Assembly (NCBI RefSeq): GCF_009769385.1
Contig: NZ_VKAB01000045.1
Span: 1 to 64,000 of the forward strand
From: Saccharothrix deserti
GTDB taxonomy: Bacteria; Actinomycetota; Actinomycetes; Mycobacteriales; Pseudonocardiaceae
DNA length: 64,000 nucleotides
Direction: 5' to 3'
A program made the translations under genes and the position numbers. Position 1 is the stretch's first letter; every line of letters starts with the position of its first letter. This document shows positions 15,705 to 24,880 of this stretch, in pieces. The notes beneath the pieces are model-generated. The model searched no databases, was not told where the DNA came from, and saw only the letters and a program-made list of their open reading frames with translations.

Positions 15705-17498
15705 CTACTTGCAGCGGCGACCGGTGTTGACGCAGTCGACGATCTTGGCCATGGTCTGGTCGGAGTTGACGTTGACGAAGTCGTTGTGGTCGGAGAACGG
15801 GTTGTGGTTCTCCTCCGGGAACGAGTCGAGCTGGTACCGGCCCGTCCGCTGGACGTCCTGGGGGATGTCGTAGGAGATGCTGATCCGCAGCTGCGGCACG
15901 GCCTTCGTGCCGGCCGGGCAGGTGCCCGTGTTCCGGTCTGCGACGGCGAGGTGGTCGCGGTGGTTGGCGCTGTCGGTGTTCTTGCCGTCCCAGCAACTGG
16001 CGAAGTCGTGCACCCGCATCACCTTCTGGCCCGCGGGGCAGATCACGTACTTGTCGGAGAGCCGGTCGGTGAACCCGCTGCACGTCCAGGTGGCGCGGGC
16101 GTTGGCCGGGCCGCGGCTGGTCGGCTTGGCGTCGCCGGTGATGGCCTTGAGGAACTTCGGCATCGCCACGACCTTGCTCGTCGGGTTGCCGCGGTACTCG
16201 ATCTTCACGGCGGCCGGTTGGACGATGCCGCCCACGTTGCCGGCGATCTCCAGGTTCGGGCCTTGGACGCCGGGCAGCTCCGCGGGATTGCCCTGGTTGC
16301 CGCCGTTGCCGGGGTTCGGGTTGGGGTTGCCGTTACCGGGGTTGGGGTTGGCGTTGTCGAGCTTGCACGGCGCGAGGGCTTCCAGCCCGGCGGGCCGGGG
16401 TGCGTTGCGGCTGATGGCGATGGCGATCCGATCCAGGGTGGCGAACCGCTTGTCCTTCAGCGGACCGAGGATCGCGTTGTTGACGAAGTTCGGGCCGCCC
16501 TGTCCCTGGGTGCTGACCAGGCGCTGGTTCGCCTCGGCGATCTGCTTGTCCAGCAGGTCCAGGTTGCGGTTCACCTCGTCCACCGCCTGGGCCGGGACGC
16601 CGCGCAGCTTGCCGCGCACGGTCGGGCAGTTGACGGTCGGCGTCACGGCCGGCGGCGCCGCGTTCGGTGACGTCGCGGGCGGCGTGGTCGCGCCACCCGT
16701 CGAGCCGTGCCCGGTGTGCGCGCCGTCGTAGCTGAGGTCGCAGTCGGCGAGCGACTCCAGGCCGGCGGGTCGGGGTGCGTTGCGGCCGATGGCGATGGCG
16801 ATCCGGTCCAGCGTGGCGACCCGCTTGCTGCGCAACGGACCGAGGATCGCGTTGTTGACGAAGTTCGGGCCGCCCTGTCCCTTGGTGTCGATCAGGCGCT
16901 GGTTCGCCTCGGCGATCTGCTGGTCCAACAGGGCCAGGTTCCGGTCCACCTCGTCGCGCGCCTGCTCGGGGACGGCGGGAAGCCGGTTGGCCACGGTCGG
17001 GCAGCTGATCGTCGGCGTTCCGGCGGCCTTGAGCGTCTCGGCGTCGGCGCCGACCGCGTTCGCCTGCTCGACTATCCGGACGACCGGCCAGAAGTACGAC
17101 GACCGGTCACCGTTGCGGCACGTCGTCTCCGAGTCCACCAGGCTCTGGTCGGACGAGTCGGCGCTGATCGACTGGTTGCCGACGAAGTCGTGCACGTGCT
17201 GGGCGCCGTTCTTGACGCCCGGTTGCGCGACCGGGTTGTCCGGGCTGAACTTTCGGTTGCCGTTGGTGCCGCAGTCCACGGTGAACACGCCGGTCGAGCC
17301 GTCCCGACCGACTCGCGGCGTGGTGACGTTCGCCTTGACGTTCTCGATGGGGACGAAGGCCGACAGCGGCGCCGCGTTCGACGGTTGCCGGCCGTTGGCG
17401 GCGATCGCGGCGGTCGCCGTGCCGGCCACCGCCAGGGCTACGAAGCCCACGAGCACGCGGAATCTCCGGGACTTGGTATTGAATACGGCGTGTTTCAT
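15705..17498 (-). CDS. Secreted DUF1996 protein with two internal repeats
   Basis: 597 aa. Start at 17498 is chosen for GAGGAG 6 nt upstream and the following signal-type segment (KSRRFRVLVGFVALAVAGTATAAIA). The DUF1996 domain is split. Its first part (NGAQHVHDFVGNQSISADSS; HD of this kind is conserved) lies at about 110-180, and its second part (KVMRVHDFASCWDGKN and NHRDHLAVADRNTGTCPAGT) at about 480-590. Between them lie two copies of an about 93-residue module (CPTVANRL... and CPTVRGKL...) and a Pro/Asn/Gly linker. DUF1996 proteins are secreted and often linked to polysaccharide metabolism; catalysis is unproven. Confidence 0.85.
   Translation of the reverse strand: MKHAVFNTKSRRFRVLVGFVALAVAGTATAAIAANGRQPSNAAPLSAFVPIENVKANVTTPRVGRDGSTGVFTVDCGTNGNRKFSPDNPVAQPGVKNGAQHVHDFVGNQSISADSSDQSLVDSETTCRNGDRSSYFWPVVRIVEQANAVGADAETLKAAGTPTISCPTVANRLPAVPEQARDEVDRNLALLDQQIAEANQRLIDTKGQGGPNFVNNAILGPLRSKRVATLDRIAIAIGRNAPRPAGLESLADCDLSYDGAHTGHGSTGGATTPPATSPNAAPPAVTPTVNCPTVRGKLRGVPAQAVDEVNRNLDLLDKQIAEANQRLVSTQGQGGPNFVNNAILGPLKDKRFATLDRIAIAISRNAPRPAGLEALAPCKLDNANPNPGNGNPNPNPGNGGNQGNPAELPGVQGPNLEIAGNVGGIVQPAAVKIEYRGNPTSKVVAMPKFLKAITGDAKPTSRGPANARATWTCSGFTDRLSDKYVICPAGQKVMRVHDFASCWDGKNTDSANHRDHLAVADRNTGTCPAGTKAVPQLRISISYDIPQDVQRTGRYQLDSFPEENHNPFSDHNDFVNVNSDQTMAKIVDCVNTGRRCK
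16359..17016 (-). repeat. Tandem duplicated module inside the DUF1996 gene
   Basis: Copy A (about 16737-17016) and copy B (about 16359-16644) encode near-identical helical modules that share EANQRL and GQGGPNFVNNAILGPL, then LDRIAIAI and RNAPRPAGLE. They are separated by a linker of about 90 bases. High nucleotide identity suggests recent duplication or gene conversion. Confidence 0.75.
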
Positions 17499-17689
17499 CT
17501 CTTGCTCCTCACCCGACGCGGCACCGGCCGGGGGTCCGACGGTGGTTGGCGTGGTGGCTGCGACAACCGGGAGTACGTAGCGATGAGGCCGGCGGATCAA
17601 AGCCCACATGCGCATGTCATCGGTAGGTAAGGAGTTGGTACGAGCAGAGGAGGCCGTGTGGCCGTTATGTCCGTTTCGCTCCGGTAGTT

Positions 17690-18234
17690 GACTATTAAGT
17701 ATCGACGTGTTCTTGTTCCGCGCAGCAACCGGAGTCGCCGAGAGGGCGCGGAACGCATGCCGAGCGTGGATGGGGACGACCAGCCGCCGTCAGCTGGTCG
17801 TGGATGTCGGCCATCCGTGGGCGCCATCCGTGGGCGCCATGCGCGGCATAGCGATCGTCATGGCGGTCGTAGTCGAAGCGGCAGCCGCTGCGTACATGGT
17901 CATCACGTCCGGTGACGAATCCGCGACGTTCATTGGTGTGTCCGCTACGGGCAGTCCCGTCCAGACGATCTCGCCGCCGACCGAGGCACCGCGCCCCCAA
18001 CTCCTCATCAGTTCCTTCCTCCGCGCCCTCCACCACATCCGCCTCCACCACGTCAACAACACCACCCGCGACGCAGGTCGCGCCCCCGCCCGGCGGGTGG
18101 CCCACACCGGCCGGCTCCGTCCTGGTCCCGGCGACCATCGCCGTCGTGCCGCATCAGGCAAGGTTTGCCCTGTTGTGACGTGACGCGCCGCTCGGGTCCT
18201 GTTCCGGGCGGTGCGTGTCCGTCAGGCTGGGTGA
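17690..18234 (+). other. Degraded membrane-anchored or secreted protein region
   Basis: An ATG at 17839 starts MRGIAIVMAVVVEAAAAAYM then VITSGDESATFIGV, which looks like an N-terminal membrane anchor. A Thr/Ser/Pro-rich linker (STTSASTTSTTPPATQVAPP) appears further on, but in a different frame (about 18010-18085), so a frameshift lies between. I see no complete gene in this 545-base stretch. It could be the remnant of a small surface protein. Confidence 0.25.
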
Positions 18235-18690
18235 GTGGCCGATCGGGTACGTGTCCGTGGGATCGATGACGACGAGGGCAGGCGCCTGCTACGGATCGTC
18301 CGCCGGGGTACCGGGTCGGTGGTGACCTGGCGGCGGGCGCAGATGGTGCTGTTGTCCGCGCAGGGCATGCCGGTGGCGAAGATCGCCGACGTGACGTTCA
18401 CCAGCGCGGACCGGGTCCGGGACGTGATCCACAATTTCAACGCCGACGGTTTCGACTCGCTGTATCCGAAGTACAAGGGCGGCCGGCCGAAGACGTTCAC
18501 GCTGCCCGAGCGCCGCGAAGTCAAGAAGATCGCCAAGTCCAGGCCGGTCGAGCACGGCCTGCCGTTCTCGACCTGGAGCCTGGCCAAGCCGGCCGACTTC
18601 CTGGTCGCCGAGGGGGTGGTCGACGACATCAGCCACGAGGGCCTGCGCATCCTGCTCCGCGAGGAAGGCGTCACCTTTCAACGCCTGCGA
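18235..18690 (+). pseudogene. IS630-type transposase, N-terminal half
   Basis: The GTG at 18235 starts VADRVRVRGIDDDEGRRLLR. It continues with SVVTWRRAQMVLLSAQGMPV and ADRVRDVIHNFNADGFDSLY, the helix-turn-helix domain of IS630/Tc1-like transposases, then SRPVEHGLPFSTWSLAKPAD. The DDE catalytic half is missing: after VTFQRLRR (about 18690) the sequence is the end of an unrelated minus-strand frame. A C-terminal IS630 piece exists 700 bases away but on the opposite strand. Confidence 0.75.
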
Positions 18691-19313
18691 CGTTCAGATG
18701 ATTTGACCCTTTCTGCCGCCCGGCCGGTATCTCCTTCCGTGGGCTGCTCCCCAGGCACTCGTTGTACGCCGATCAGCAGGTCTTGGACGACCGAGACCAG
18801 CGGATTGGGTTGGCCTTCGGCGGTCAGCTGAAGCGTCACGGCGGCGACCTTGCCGAGGTTCATGGTCACCTTCCGCTGGTCGCCTGGGTGACCCGGCAGA
18901 GGGTCGTGATCGGTCTTCCCGTATCGGGCTGTCATCACGATGTCCGCGAGGTACGGGATCGTCAGTCCAGTAGCGACCCAGCCGTCCCGCAGCAAGCCCG
19001 CCGGCTGGCCGGTCACCGTCTCCCACGACCGCACCGCCGTGACGCCGAACACGATCGAAGTCAACATCGTCTCGAACGGGTCTTCCCGGCAGCAGTGCTC
19101 CAGCTGTCGCACCCGCGTCGTGAAACCGGACTCGTCATCGAGCAGGAACGCCGCGACAGGTGCCCCGAACGCTGAAGCGGGTTCGGGGAGGACGACGGCG
19201 TCCGGTGCGAAGCCGTCAATGAGCTGTGCCACCGACCAGGCCGCCGATACCGACACCGCGGTCCTCGACGACGAGCTTCTCGCGGCAACCCGGGAATGCG
19301 CACCGGCTCGCAC
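18678..19313 (-). CDS. Hypothetical protein, start uncertain
   Basis: Up to 211 aa. I do not recognise it. The body from about 19200 downward reads as ordinary soluble protein (FGAPVAAFLLDDESGFTTRV, EDPFETMLTSIVFGVTAVRS, RDGWVATGLTIPYLADIVMT) and ends in a charged tail. The first about 35 residues overlap, in another frame, an HNH-like fragment at 19216-19353, so the true gene was probably joined to or replaced by that fragment. The 3' end overlaps the broken edge of the IS630 fragment. It is therefore probably truncated or chimeric. Confidence 0.35.
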   Translation of the reverse strand: MRAGAHSRVAARSSSSRTAVSVSAAWSVAQLIDGFAPDAVVLPEPASAFGAPVAAFLLDDESGFTTRVRQLEHCCREDPFETMLTSIVFGVTAVRSWETVTGQPAGLLRDGWVATGLTIPYLADIVMTARYGKTDHDPLPGHPGDQRKVTMNLGKVAAVTLQLTAEGQPNPLVSVVQDLLIGVQRVPGEQPTEGDTGRAAERVKSSERRRR

Positions 19314-19353
19314 TTCCGAACAGTTCCTTGATCACGCGGTCCCTGGACGACAC
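19216..19353 (-). pseudogene. HNH-nuclease-like N-terminal fragment
   Basis: From a GTG at 19353 the frame reads VSSRDRVIKELFGSASRCAF, PGCREKLVVEDRG then VGGTAH and stops. 'RCAFPGCRxxLVxxD...GxxAHI' is the zinc-binding opening of HNH endonucleases of actinomycetes. The HNH core that should follow is absent; a frameshift near AH leads into the hypothetical frame at 18678-19313. Confidence 0.4.
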
Positions 19354-19379
19354 GCGCGAGATCTCAGCGGTCGTGACCG

Positions 19380-19586
19380 TTAGTTCGTCTTGAGGTCGGT
19401 GCGGGTGAAGTCTTGGTCGAAGGACAGGGCGGTAGCGTTGTAACGGTCCTGAAAGGACAGAATCCGTTCGGTTACGTCGTCGAGGTCGCGGAAGTCGTCG
19501 GGGGTAAGGGCTTTGCGTTGCACGACCGAGAAGTAGATCTCGACTTGGTTCAACCATGAGGCATGTACGGGTAGGTGGACCACGCG
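19380..19586 (-). pseudogene. IS630-type transposase, C-terminal fragment
   Basis: The minus strand reads VVHLPVHASWLNQVEIYFSV, VQRKALTPDDFRDLDDVTER and more, ending DLKTN. The WLNQVE segment holds the last acidic residue of the DDE triad in IS630 transposases. Everything before HLPVHASW is missing. The orientation is opposite to the N-terminal half at 18235, so they are not one simply interrupted element. Confidence 0.75.
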
Positions 19587-19735
19587 TCGCAGAGGTACTG
19601 CCGCGCAAGCGTGGTGAAGGGAAGAGTCACCAGCGCGCAGTGCTGTCGCTCGCTCGGCGCAGGGCCAATGTCCTCTGGGGCATGACCTGTGATGGAGTGG
19701 GCTTGTCCCGTTTTGACGGACATTGATCCTCCTCT

Positions 19736-20308
19736 GGTTGTGCGGAGTCGGGTCACATGGATCGGCGGAGGCTTGCCCGAGATGGGCTTCACCCTCGGCG
19801 GCCTCGAGGAGCTCACCGGCGGCGGCGTGCGCTGCCTGCTCGCGGTCGACGGCGACCGCACCGTACACGGCATCACCAGCTGGCTGCCGGTGTATGCCGA
19901 CGGCGAGGTCGTCGGGTACACGCTCGACTTCATGCGCCGGCACGCCAACAGTTTCCGCGGCACGATGGAGTTCCTGGTCGCCTCGGCGGCCTTGGAGCTG
20001 AAGACCGAGGGGCGCGGTTCGTGAGCCTGTCCGGCGCGCCGCTCGCCCGGCTGGACCGCGGCGATCGCCCTCGCGCGCTGCAACGGGTGCTCGACCTCAC
20101 CGGGCAGGTGCTGGAGCCGGTGTGCGGTTTCCGCTCGCTGTTGGCGTTCAAGGCGAAGTTCCAGCCGATCTACCGGCCGATGTTCATGGCCTACCCCGAC
20201 TCGGCGGCACTGCCACGCATCGCGAACGCGGTCAGCCGCGCGTACCTGCCACACGTCAACGTGCGACAAGGCGTCCGCCTCCCAGCCAAGATGATCATTC
20301 GCTCGTGA
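19736..20308 (+). pseudogene. DUF2156 (phosphatidylglycerol lysyltransferase-type) C-terminal domain, frameshifted
   Basis: The frame shows WIGGGLPEMGFTLGGLEELT, VDGDRTVHGITSWLPVYADG and SFRGTMEFLVASAALELKTE, then SLSGAPLARL, RSLLAFKAKFQPIYRPMFMA. This matches the soluble acetyltransferase-fold domain (DUF2156) of MprF-like proteins that put amino acids on phosphatidylglycerol. One G is missing from the run at 20009-20012: adding it restores KTEGARFVSLSG, joining the two frames. The N-terminal membrane domain and start of the catalytic domain are gone. Remnant of a membrane-modification gene. Confidence 0.8.
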
Positions 20309-20918
20309 CCGGTGTGGCTGCTGTCAGCGGACTTCGGCCACTGACGAGCCAGACTCCCGCGCGATGACCGCGAACTCACGCGCCGGAGCCGCGCATGCTC
20401 CCGTCCGTGTCCCCGAGTGCCGTCGGTCAGCGTCGCCGGCACGACGGCACCGATCCGCCCGGGGCCCGCCGGACGCACCGGACCGGCGTGAACGAGAGCG
20501 CGTGCCGAGGGTTGGTCGCAGAACACCAACCCGTCGACGAGGAAATCCGGTTCGCTGCTCAGGCTCACGCGGACACGTCCGCGCCGACCGAGCCGGTCAG
20601 CCTGCCTGCCTCGGTTGGTGTTGGGTTCCATCTCCAGCCACCGTCGACGAGCGCTGCCGGGCCCGCGTCGACCTGTCGACGCCCCCTGATCATGCACACC
20701 GCGTATCAGCAGCACTTCATCGACCAGAACCGGGACGTGCTCGCCAGGACCAGGCGGCTGCTGGAGGTCCAGCTCCGCAACAGCGGGGGGCCGCCCGTCC
20801 GCTGACGTCCCGTCCTGAAGGCGGACAGGGCCGCCGCAGTTGGCAGGTTCCGGCCGAGGACGCGCGTGACCGGACCGGGACACCTAACGTCGGCCCTCGA
20901 GTCCGGAGAGGAGGCGTC
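20309..20918. other. 610-base stretch without a supported gene
   Basis: The only coding-like signal is a short plus-strand stretch at 20692-20805 (MHTAYQQHFIDQNRDVLART then RRLLEVQLRN), ending at a TGA. It may be the tail of a lost gene. The last 20 bases carry the strong GGAGAGGAGG ribosome-binding site of the next gene. Confidence 0.3.
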
Positions 20919-22154
20919 GTGGTCGGGTTCGCCGAGTTGATGGCCGCCAAACCCGCAGAGTGGTCGACGGCCGCGGAGGGGTGGCTGGCCTTGGCCCGAG
21001 AGGCCGAGGAGGCCGCAGAGGACGTCTACCAGCGGGGGCGGCAGCGGGTCGTGCCCAACTGGACCGACCAGGTCGGCGAGTTCGCCGGGCGGCGGATGGA
21101 CGTGCTGGCCGGTTCGTACTCGACCAGCGCGGCCACGATGCGCGGGGTGGTCTTCATTCTCGTGGGGATGGCGGAGTCGATCGGGAGCCTGCAACAGTCG
21201 CTGCTCTCGGCCGTCGACTACGGCCGGCGGAACGGCCTGGTAGTGGGGGCGGACGGGAGTGTCACCGGCGAGGCGCCCCCAGGGGTGGCGGAGCAGGTGG
21301 TTGCCCTGATCGGGGAGGCCGTCCGGTCGGCCGACCTGGTCGATAGGCAGGCCGCGGCGGAGTTGGACCGGCTCGCGGCGGCGGTGGCGAACGAGGACCG
21401 CGACACCGCGGTCGACGACATCCAGCAGCGCGCGTCGGAGGCGCAGTTGCAGCTGATGCGGGAGGCGTTGCCGATCGGGCAGGACCCCGCGGTGGTCGCC
21501 CGGTGGTGGGGCGCGCTCACCCCGGAGCAGCGCACCGAGTTCGAGCGCGCGGTCCCCGTCGAGCTGTACGACCTCAACGGCATCCCCGAGGACGTGAAGA
21601 GGCGGCTGGAGGGCTCCGACGGCTACAACCGCGTGGAGATGGTCCGCTGGGCCCAGCAGAACGCCTTCAACACCGACATCGACATCTTCGACAACAACTG
21701 CGCGAACTTCGTCTCCCACGCGCTGGCCCATGCCGGGCTCGACCAGCACCCCGACCCGTTGACCCGCACCGGCGACCCCGGCAGGTGGTTCCAGGGCCTG
21801 CAGACGGGGTGGGACTGGTTCGACGCGCGGAACTTCAGCCACAGCCCGACCTGGACCCTGTCCAACGCGCAGCGCGACTTCTTCCTCGAGCACGGCGGCC
21901 GGGAGGTGCCGCTCACGCAGGCGCAACCGGGTGACGTCATCTACTGGGAGCAGGCCGGGCCGAACGGGCCGATCGAACCGGGCCGGGTCCACCACGCGGC
22001 GGTGGTGACATCGGTGACGCCCGACGGGAACGTCCACTACACCCAGCACACCGCCTCGCGGCTCAACGCGAGCCTGGACGGCAGGCTGCCGACCAACGAA
22101 CTGGTCGAGGGCGACCAGCGCGTGGTGGTCGTGCGGCCGCGGCAGACCTGGTAG
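20919..22154 (+). CDS. Putative ESX-exported amidase-domain protein (toxin-like)
   Basis: 411 aa. GTG at 20919, preceded by GGAGAGGAGG. Residues 1-160 are predicted all-helical with WS/WTDQVGEF patterns (AAEGWLALAREAEEAAEDVY, VVPNWTDQVGEFAGRRMDVL) like WXG100/LXG export domains of type VII substrates. The C-terminal 150 residues contain YNRVEMVRWAQQNAFNTDID, then NNCANFVSHALAHAGL, the Cys-centred motif of the 'amidase_6' peptidase fold, and PGDVIYW plus VHHAAVV with the likely catalytic His. It is probably secreted and hydrolyses an amide, perhaps in peptidoglycan. Coupled to the small helical gene downstream. The function is inferred from domain order. Confidence 0.7.
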   Translation: MVGFAELMAAKPAEWSTAAEGWLALAREAEEAAEDVYQRGRQRVVPNWTDQVGEFAGRRMDVLAGSYSTSAATMRGVVFILVGMAESIGSLQQSLLSAVDYGRRNGLVVGADGSVTGEAPPGVAEQVVALIGEAVRSADLVDRQAAAELDRLAAAVANEDRDTAVDDIQQRASEAQLQLMREALPIGQDPAVVARWWGALTPEQRTEFERAVPVELYDLNGIPEDVKRRLEGSDGYNRVEMVRWAQQNAFNTDIDIFDNNCANFVSHALAHAGLDQHPDPLTRTGDPGRWFQGLQTGWDWFDARNFSHSPTWTLSNAQRDFFLEHGGREVPLTQAQPGDVIYWEQAGPNGPIEPGRVHHAAVVTSVTPDGNVHYTQHTASRLNASLDGRLPTNELVEGDQRVVVVRPRQTW

Positions 22155-22175
22155 GTGGGGACCGTGGAGGTGAAC

Positions 22176-22478
22176 ATGCGGCCGGCCGAGGTGGGTGCGG
22201 CCGGGGACGACCTGATCACCATGGCCGAGGAGGCCAAGCAGCGGATCGCGACCCTGTTCGAGGCCGCCGGCGCCGCGGCCCGTGGCAACCCGGGCTGGGC
22301 GTCATCGGCGTCGCTCGCCGCCTGTCGTGCCGCCTGGGAGCCGCGCCTGGCCCGTACCGTCGACCAGACCGCCGAACTGGGCCGGGCCCTGGCGTTCTCG
22401 TCCACCGCCGTAACCGCCGCGGACGCGGAGGGCGCACGCCGCCTGCGCTCGGTGCTGGACGACTTCGGCGAGCCCTGA
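22176..22478 (+). CDS. Small helical ESX-associated protein
   Basis: 100 aa from the ATG at 22176, which has GGAGG 5 nt upstream. GTG codons at 22155 and 22164 are alternatives that would touch the stop of the amidase gene. All-helical with WASSASLAACRAAWEPRLAR near residue 45 (a W in the middle turn, as in WXG100-like proteins) and regular Ala/Leu heptads before and after. Position directly behind the amidase-domain gene suggests a secretion partner or an immunity/chaperone protein; the WXG-like fold favours a co-secreted partner. Confidence 0.65.
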   Translation: MRPAEVGAAGDDLITMAEEAKQRIATLFEAAGAAARGNPGWASSASLAACRAAWEPRLARTVDQTAELGRALAFSSTAVTAADAEGARRLRSVLDDFGEP

Positions 22479-22559
22479 GGGCGTGCCGCGCGGCCGGTCG
22501 AGCTCGTCCGTCGGCACCGAGGCCGGCCGATCGCAGTACCGCTGCCCTCGGCTGTCTGG

Positions 22560-23656
22560 CTCGACGTCGGCGTCGCGTGGTAGCCCAACCCGCACCACCT
22601 GCCGAGGTCGCGGTGCATCGCCGCCGTGCCCGCCGGCGCCTGCTCGCGCACCACCACGCCTTGTCCGAGACGGGGTGGGCGGACCGTGTTTGTAGGCGAG
22701 GAAGAATTCCTCGTAGAACGCGCGGGCGTCTGCCAGGGATCCGAACCGGTCGGGGAAGTCGGGCATGTACTTGATCGTCTTGAACCGGGCTTCGGAGTAG
22801 GGGTTGTCGTTCGAGACGCGGGGACGGGAGTGGGACCGGAGGACACCGAGGTCGACCAGGAGTTCCGATACCGGTTTGGACACCATGGCACCGCCCCTGT
22901 CGGCGTGGATCGTGTGCGGCCCGGTGCCGTTGCGGGCGATGGCGTCGGCGAGGAAGTCCTTGGCCACGACCGCGTCCTCCGCGGCGGCGACCAGCCATCC
23001 GGTGACGTAGCGGGAGAAGATGTCCAGGACGACGTAGCACCTGTACCAGACTCCCTTCACCGGTCCTCTCAGCGCGGTGATGTCCCACGACCACACCTGG
23101 TTCGGGCCTCGGGCCAGGAGTTCGGGGCGGACACGCGCCGGGTGGGTGGCCAGGCGGCGGCGTTCCCGGACCTGCCCGGCCGTGCGGGCGATCCGGTACA
23201 TCGTGGACACCGAGCACCAGTAGCGGCCTTCGTCCAGTTCACGCGCCCACACCTGCGGGATCGCCAGGTCCCGGTAGGCCGGGCTGGTCAACACCTGCAG
23301 CACCCGGTCGCGTTCGGCTGCGTCCAAGGCGTGCGGCGGTGGGCTGCGGGGCGGCCACGGGCCGTGCACCGGCCCTCTGGGCCCGCGGTGCCGGTAATGG
23401 GTCGCGCGGGACATCCCCGTCAACGCGCACGACTTCGTCACCGAGACGTCCGCGTCGTGCAGTTCGGCGAACGCGGTCGTCAGGACGAGCTCGGCGGCCT
23501 GTCGTCGTCCGTGCTCCCGGAAACTTCCCACAAGAGCGCGTGCGCTTTTCCCATGATGTCCAGCGCCATCCGGGTCTTCGTCAGGTCGGAGGTCAGCTTC
23601 TCGTTCTGCCGACGGAGTTTCTCCAACTCGATCTGCTCGGGCGATTGTGGGGTTCT
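22560..23656 (-). pseudogene. IS3-family transposase (orfA end plus orfB), damaged
   Basis: From 23656 the strand shows SPEQIELEKLRRQNEKLTSD then TKTRMALDIMGKAHAL, the coiled-coil end of an IS3 orfA. After a frame change near 23535 comes orfB (GSFREHGRRQAAELVLTTAF, TGMSRATHYRHRG, RGPNQVWSWDITALRGPVKG, HADRGGAMVSKPVSELLVDL, SNDNPYSEARFKTIKYMPDF). The DDE residues (WDIT, HADRG, NPYSEARFKT) are present. The last about 40 residues are scrambled from about 22680, and the orfA start is cut by the next IS at 23646-23656. It is not functional as written. Confidence 0.8.
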
Positions 23657-24740
23657 AAAAGTCGGTCACACGGTTCTGAGCTGCGCTTCAGGCCGCCGCG
23701 GGTTCGTACTCGTTGATCAGGCCGCTGAGGACGGGTTGTCGGCGTACCGAGGTGCGGCTCGGTTGGGGGATCGGTTGGTCCGGTCGTGGTGGCGTGAGTT
23801 GTCGGGCTCGGTGGGGTCGGCGGTGGTTGTAGTGGGAGACGTAGCGGTCGAGCACTGACTTCAGGTGGTGTTCGTGATGATGAGCAGTCGGTCGGTGGCC
23901 TCGCGTCTGGCGGTGCCGACGAATCGTTCGGCGTGGCAGTTGGCTCGCGGGCAGCGTGGTGGGATCTTCACGACTTCGATGCCGGTGTCGGCGAGGACGG
24001 TGTCGAACGAGGTGGTGAACTGGCCGGCCCGGTCGCGGATCAGGAATCGGAAGTCGTCGGTCCGGTCGTCGAGGTCCACGAGCAGGTTGCGGGCTTGTTG
24101 GGTGGTCCAGGGTCCGTGTGGAAGAAGTCGCAGGCCAGCATGCCGGCGGCATGGGCGCGCAGGAACCGCCGCCATGACATGTCGGTGTCGCGCCCGGGTG
24201 CGGGTGGTATCCGCAGGCGCTTGAGCACGCGGCGGACGGTCGACGCGGCTACCCGGTGGCCCAGCTTGAGCAGTTCGCCCTGGATCCGGCGGTAGCCCCA
24301 GCCGGTGTTCTCCCGGGCCATGCGCTCGATCAACGCCACGACGGTGTGGTCGAGCGGCGGGCGCCCGGTCCGGTTCGGGTGGGTTCACTTCCTCGCGACC
24401 AGGCGCCGGTGCCGTCGCAGGATGGTGCCCGGTGTCACCAACCGCGCCCACGCAGCAGCCGGGGGAGTCGGCGCACCATCACGGCGAGCACGGCGCGATC
24501 CGCCCAGTCCGGCCGCGGACGGGGACTGGCGCGGCGCAGCACGGCGACCTCGTGCCGCAGCACCAGCAGCTCGGCGTCCTTCGCTGCGGAGGACCGGCCG
24601 AGCAGAACCAACCAGCCGACGAGCCGGACGAAGATCAGGTACAGCAGTCGCAACGCCACGTCTCACGATCATGCCCCTGTGGTCGATGGTGCACGATCAC
24701 CGCAGGCCGGCAGCCCGGTGCAGAGTATTGACACCCCACA
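23646..24740 (-). mobile_element. IS481/IS3-like insertion sequence, copy 1 (decayed)
   Basis: The ends carry TGTGGGGT (23646-23653) and its complement ACCCCACA (24733-24740), matching the better-preserved copy at 47201-48068. The minus-strand transposase starts at 24659 (MALRLLYLIFVRLVGWLVLL) and contains ARENTGWGYRRIQGELLKLG and the C-terminal IPPRCPRANCHAERFVGTAR to INEYEPAAA. Lesions: a frameshift near 24450, Trp to TGA after VARK (about 24382), a deletion that joins LACDFFH straight to the DGPWTTQQARN region (about 35 residues lost) and a frameshift near 23875. The catalytic core after QARN is kept, unlike copy 2. Confidence 0.8.
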
Positions 24741-24880
24741 GGGTGCCTTCGTGCCGGACGGCGCCCCCCAGACGCGGTTGCACTGTGGTCCTGTCGACGT
24801 CCACGTGGCGTCACGCGCCGGTAACGCCTCGCGGAACACGATGTGGTCATCCGAATTTCCGGAGACGAGCGGAGGACAAA

